Program-made: the position numbers and the translations under genes
Notes under the pieces: model-generated
The model's database searches: none
What the model was told of the DNA's origin: nothing
The model's input: only the letters and a program-made list of their open reading frames with translations
Shown here: positions 59,990 to 64,000 of the stretch, piece after piece
Layout: each line of letters begins with the position of its first letter
How positions within the stretch are numbered: the first letter of the stretch is position 1
NCBI RefSeq assembly: GCF_021018805.1
Contig: NC_086247.1
Location: 91,062,140 to 91,126,139, forward strand
Length of the DNA stretch: 64,000 nucleotides
From: Prinia subflava
Lineage: Eukaryota; Chordata; Aves; Passeriformes; Cisticolidae
Direction: 5' to 3'

Positions 59990-61480
59990 CCTTCACTAAC
60001 CCGCTGAGGGTCGGCGCCCCTTCCCCCGCTACCCTCGGGGGCTCGCTCAGACTTCCTCCTGGAGAACAGCTCGCGACAGGCCCGGGTCACGCCAGAGAGC
60101 CCCACAACACCTTCGGAGCGTACGGCTGGCTCCAGCCCCGGATCCAAGGGACCCGGCCCGTGCCGCCCCTCGCGCTCTCCCGCCCCGCTCCCCTCCCTCC
60201 GCGCCTCGCGCCCGCCGAGGGGCGGAGGCCCCGCCCCGCCGCCACCGCGAGGAGGAGGCGGGGCCGGGCCGCGGGCTCGGCTGACGCGGGGGCGCGCGGC
60301 GGCGGGGGCGCGCCGGGGGCCGGACGCAGCGTGTGCGCGCCGGGCGCGCCCCCGACCGGAGGAGGGGCCGCGGGCCGAGCCAGCCCCGCCGCCGCGGCGC
60401 CCGCTCCCCGCCCGCCTCCCGCTTCCGCCCGGCGCCGCCGCCGCCGCTCCGCCCGCCTCGCCCCCGGCCCCGCCGCGCCCCGCGACGCCCCTCGCTCCCA
60501 TCGGGCACCTCCACCGGCCGCCGTCATCGCCAACCCTTCCCCAACCCGCCCCCTGCCTGCTTCCGAGACGCTCCGGTTGTGGGGGTGACCCGCGCCCCGC
60601 ACGGCCCCGGGCCTGCCCGTCGCTCCGCCCCCGGGTCCGTCCGGTGACAGTCGCGACCGCCGCGGGAGGTGGCGGCGGAGGAGCAGGAGGAGGCCGGGGC
60701 CGGGATGTCCGGGCAACAGCAGCAGCAACAACAGCCGCCGTCGCCGCAGCTCCCCTTGGCGGCCGCCGTTCCCCCGCCGGCGCCGGGGATCCCCTCCGCC
60801 GCCGCCAGCCCCGGCCCCGCTCCGGCCGCCGCGCTCCTGCTTCACCCGCCGCCGCCGCCTCCGGCCACCGCGGCGCCGCCGCCACCCGCCACCGCCACGG
60901 CCGGCAGCAGCGGGCCCGCGGCCGCGGGGGGCGGCGGTGCCAGCGCCGCGCTGGGCCTGCCGGCGGGGAGCGGCACCAGCGCCCCGGCGCCCTTCCCGCA
61001 CGGAGACGCGGCCCTGAACGAGCAGGAGAAGGAGCTGAAGCGGCGGCTGAAGAGGCTCTACCCGGCCGTGGACGAGCAGGAGACGCCGCTGCCCCGCTCC
61101 TGGAGCCCGAAGGACAAATTCAGTTACATCGGCCTCTCGCAGAACAACCTGCGGGTGCACTACAAAGGTGAGGAGGGGCGGCCCGGGCCGCCGCGACACC
61201 CCCTGTCCCCCCCCCGGGGCCGGGGGCTGTCCGACCCCTCCGTCGGGCAGTGGGCACAGGAGTAACAATAACAGGAAATAACACACGCTCCTCTCCCTTC
61301 TTCTTCCCTCTTTTCCGATCCCTTAAATTCCCCCCTCCCCCTCCCCGCAGCTTGGCGATAAGGGGCTTGTTTTCCCTTATTTCAGGTTTATTTTTCTCTC
61401 CTTTCCCTTCCCCTCCCCCCCCGTTTCTGTCGCCGTGCGGAGAAGGGGGGGGGACACAAGGGGCCGCCCCCGCCTCCTTA
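59990..61480 (+). promoter_or_regulatory. RANBP9: CpG-island promoter of RANBP9
   Basis: From about 59990 the sequence becomes extremely CpG-dense and stays so through coding exon 1 and the start of intron 1. GC-box motifs include CCGCCCCGCC at 60231-60240 and GGCGGGGCC at 60257-60265. No TATA box was seen. The transcription start probably lies within 60200-60640. Confidence 0.8.
60705..61167 (+). CDS. RANBP9: Ran-binding protein 9, coding exon 1 (partial gene)
   Basis: RANBP9 (RanBPM) is a scaffold of the CTLH/GID-type E3 ubiquitin ligase and binds many receptors and kinases in cytoplasm and nucleus. The ATG at 60705 is the first after an in-frame TGA at 60645. The exon encodes residues 1-154 and one base of codon 155, and ends at GTGAGG. 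Residues 4-10 are a Gln run, about 11-96 are Pro/Ala/Gly-rich (the known SH3-binding-type region), and from about 97 the text follows the family: [40 protein letters not shown], then [19 protein letters not shown], the start of the SPRY domain. The rest of SPRY, LisH, CTLH and CRA must lie in later exons beyond 64000. The paralogue RANBP10 is unlikely given the long Pro-rich N-terminus and the MCUR1 neighbour. Confidence 0.95.
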
Positions 61481-64000
61481 TGCTTCTGGAGTGGGCATTA
61501 TGTAAACTCCGAGACTTCCTCCGTGGATTCAGGTATCGCCAGAACGTTTGGGTCGGAGGCAGGAGAATAAAGGACGCTCGGCATGACGTGTCCTGTTTAT
61601 GGTAATGAGCGAGAGAAAGAAGTGGCTGGGGTTTTTTTTCCTCTCTCGAGAAAAGCAAGGGTTAAATGGAGTTAAGAGCAGCAAGCGTTAAGCTATTGAA
61701 CACGGAAATGACGAGAGGGGAAAGCACTGAGAAAAACACGGTTTATTTTTAAACTGTGAAAGAAATGACTTTAAAGTCACTGGTAATAGTCTCGCCTAAC
61801 TATGGCACAGAGTGATTTGAGGGAAGGAACGACAATAGGACTTATGTTAATAAAGGTGACTAAAACTTTCTTCCTAGACATTTCACAGTTAAAGTTACAG
61901 ATTTTCAAATAAAAGGTAAAAAAGTGTAGGCTTTTGTATTAAAAAATAACATCAGCAAGAGTCATTAGAAGAAAAACTTGTGTTGATGGTTATGAAATGT
62001 CATAAAATCTGGAAACATAAGCCTACACTCTGACCTGGAAAAACACAGACACATCTGGTGTTCTAGGCCCAAAGTCCTAAAGTAGAAGTGTTGTGGATTC
62101 AAAGCCACTTCTGAGATGGCTTTGAAGAGCTGGAGCTTTTGTCAGTCTGTAGTCAGATGAACGTAGTGGGAGGGGAAAAAAACAACCGTGCAATTACCCT
62201 TTCTCAGAGTTTGCTGTGGAGAAATTTAAGGGAAATCTTGATAAACATGTTACTGTTTAATCGGAGGAGGAAAACGGCAACACAAACACATGGCAGGATT
62301 TGGCTGCCATGAAAGGATTAAATGTACTCTGGGAGGTTTTTTTAATAGAGAGGTTTTATTATTACACACAAAATACTCTTTTAAAAATGCTAAGTTTAAT
62401 GCACTGTACAAAGATAATAACGGAGCTTGATGACTGTAGAGCAGGTTTCTGGGAGGCACCGAGTGATTTAAGGATGTGTAACTGAATACTCAACTCTGAA
62501 TTTCCTGGCTTTTGTTCAGTGTTTTATGACCTTGTATTTTTAGAAACATTTTGTATTTTCTGGTGCTTAGTGGCGGTGGGTTGTTTGGGATTTTTTTTGT
62601 TGTTGTTGTTTTTTCTTCTAAGATGATCATAGCTTAGTGGCTGTCAACTCCTGCTGGTTTGTTTTGCTTTGGCCAACTTCTTTTTCTCATGAGCTAGAAT
62701 TTAGAGGTAGAACCTCTCTGATCTCTCAGTTTTATTGCAGAAGTATATTTTCAAGCTTTCCTTGTGCTATGCCTGTTTTTCTTCACTTACCTCCTTTGCC
62801 ATGGTGTTAAGGAAAATCATTACCTCAAAGAAATTACAGAAGTCATAAAGCACAGTTAGTAGGTTATAACAATGAAATACCTTTACACCAGCTGTTAAAT
62901 AATTGGTAAGTGCTGAAGGTTGAAGAGTTCCTTGGTTAGCGCAGAGGACTCTGAAAAGGAGACTTGCCAATACAGTATGTCTGTGCTTTTCTTTTTCCAA
63001 AGTGCAGATGGGAGTGAATGGCTCCGTAAGTGGCCCATCTTTTCTTCTGGGTAATTGAATGAAGGTGGCTGTTAGGGCAGCTCCATGTTGATGTTAGCAG
63101 CCTGGCACCTGGAGTTGCTAACTGGGCTAACCAGTGAATGGTACCAGAGCATCTCTACCTGAGAGCCGGGAGGCAAACGTGCTAAACGTCTCCTGCCTTT
63201 TCTCCCTCCTGGATCTTTCAGCCCTAAGAATACAGAAAAGGGGAAGAAAATGAGGAGGTTCAATGAGGAGAGTAAGGGAAGATAGCAAGTAAGAATGTGC
63301 TTAGCATGGTGAAATAGTGTTTCTGCAAATCAGTTCTCAAAAGAAAGCACTCAACAGTGTCTTCTTTTGTAATATTGGCACTTTCAGTGCTTCTGAAATT
63401 AGCTAAGTAGTAATGGAGAATGTTGGATATTTTTGTTGAAAGGAAATATGAATTATGTATTGAGGAGGGATAAAGAACTGTTGTATTCTTGACCAAAATA
63501 CTCAAGAAAGAAGATAGATCTGTCCAAAGAAGCCAGTAACCTAGAGCAGTTCTTACTATTTTCTATTACTGTAGTATAGGTGCCCTCTTCACTAAATGTT
63601 TCTCTTCAGCCCCTGTAGATTTCTGGCTATAGAACTGTTTTTCTGGAGTAATTTCCTTGTGTTCTGTGACTGAAAGTGTTAATAGGAGTGCTTTGGCTTC
63701 ACCTTGGATGCGTTTGGGCCACTGAAAAAATGGGTAGAGAGGAACAATCAGCACAAAAGCTTTCAAAGTTATTTTTCATATAGTTAGCTCCATAATTTTC
63801 ATGTGCTGATGTATTGCGAGCAGTGATACTTTTGTTTCATTGGTTTGTGAGAGGGAATGATGGTCCTCTCAATGTAATTTCTGAAGATTCCTTTCATTTT
63901 TTTGCTTACCAATGGATAAGTTATATGGAAACATGAAGTGCAGTAGATGTCCCCTTCTACCTATTTCAGCTGGGATGTTTTGTGTACTGCATTTCTGGAT
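61168..64000 (+). other. RANBP9: RANBP9 intron 1 (5' part)
   Basis: The intron begins with GTGAGG and extends past the window end. Its first 300 bases belong to the CpG island and carry C- and G-homopolymer runs (for example 61417-61424 and 61445-61453). A T/G-rich tract lies at 62589-62616. No second exon, which should continue SPRY with an HGKTPKD-like sequence, was found. Confidence 0.8.

Noticed and set aside
60669..60704. N-terminal extension of RANBP9 from a GTG at 60669
   Set aside because: The ATG at 60705 matches the family's MSGQ start, and GTG initiation would be exceptional in a vertebrate.
59959..61286. Very long minus-strand open frames (308 and 399 codons) opposite RANBP9 exon 1
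   Set aside because: Extreme GC content removes stop codons in all frames. The products are Arg/Gly/Pro/Ala noise with no domain, and the plus strand carries the conserved RANBP9 sequence.
1..64000. CRISPR arrays, operons, insertion sequences or other prokaryotic systems
   Set aside because: Intron-containing genes, CpG islands and CR1/SINE/LTR repeats show vertebrate nuclear DNA, and no regularly spaced repeat-spacer array was seen.

Overview
The window looks like nuclear DNA from a bird, most likely a passerine. Dispersed repeats are mostly 3'-end fragments of CR1 LINEs in both orientations. Two short elements combine a tRNA-Ile-like head with a CR1-type tail, the layout of the passerine SINE family TguSINE1. 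One solitary LTR is present, and no mammalian-type SINE or LINE was seen. Coding sequence is split into short exons with GT-AG introns, and both promoters are CpG islands.

Layout. Positions 1-6.7 kb: intergenic DNA with no recognisable gene, one minus-oriented CR1 and a degenerate AT-rich repeat. Positions 6.8-22.4 kb: a complete plus-strand gene, MCUR1 (mitochondrial calcium uniporter regulator 1, CCDC90A), with nine coding exons that join to an in-frame 299-residue protein, a CpG-island promoter, a 1.4 kb 3' UTR and one AATAAA signal. Positions 22.4-60 kb: about 37 kb of intergenic DNA with CR1 fragments, a TguSINE1-like copy, a solo LTR, a roughly 195 bp GAGAA microsatellite, several small tandem duplications and a 1.3 kb purine-rich block, with no supportable gene. 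Positions 60-64 kb: a large CpG island, the first coding exon of RANBP9 (plus strand) and the start of its first intron. The rest of RANBP9 lies beyond the window.

MCUR1 and RANBP9 are neighbours transcribed in the same direction in other amniotes (human 6p23), so their order here agrees with conserved synteny. They are not known to share a pathway: MCUR1 acts at the inner mitochondrial membrane on the calcium uniporter, and RANBP9 is a scaffold of the CTLH ubiquitin ligase. I found no evidence of a novel multi-gene system. The items worth a second look are regulatory or structural: an in-frame upstream ORF, a CTG tract encoding leucines, an E-box inside exon 1, an intronic hairpin, an 18 bp palindrome with a p53-like half-site, the solo LTR with 8 bp matching flanks, and unexplained strand-asymmetric blocks.
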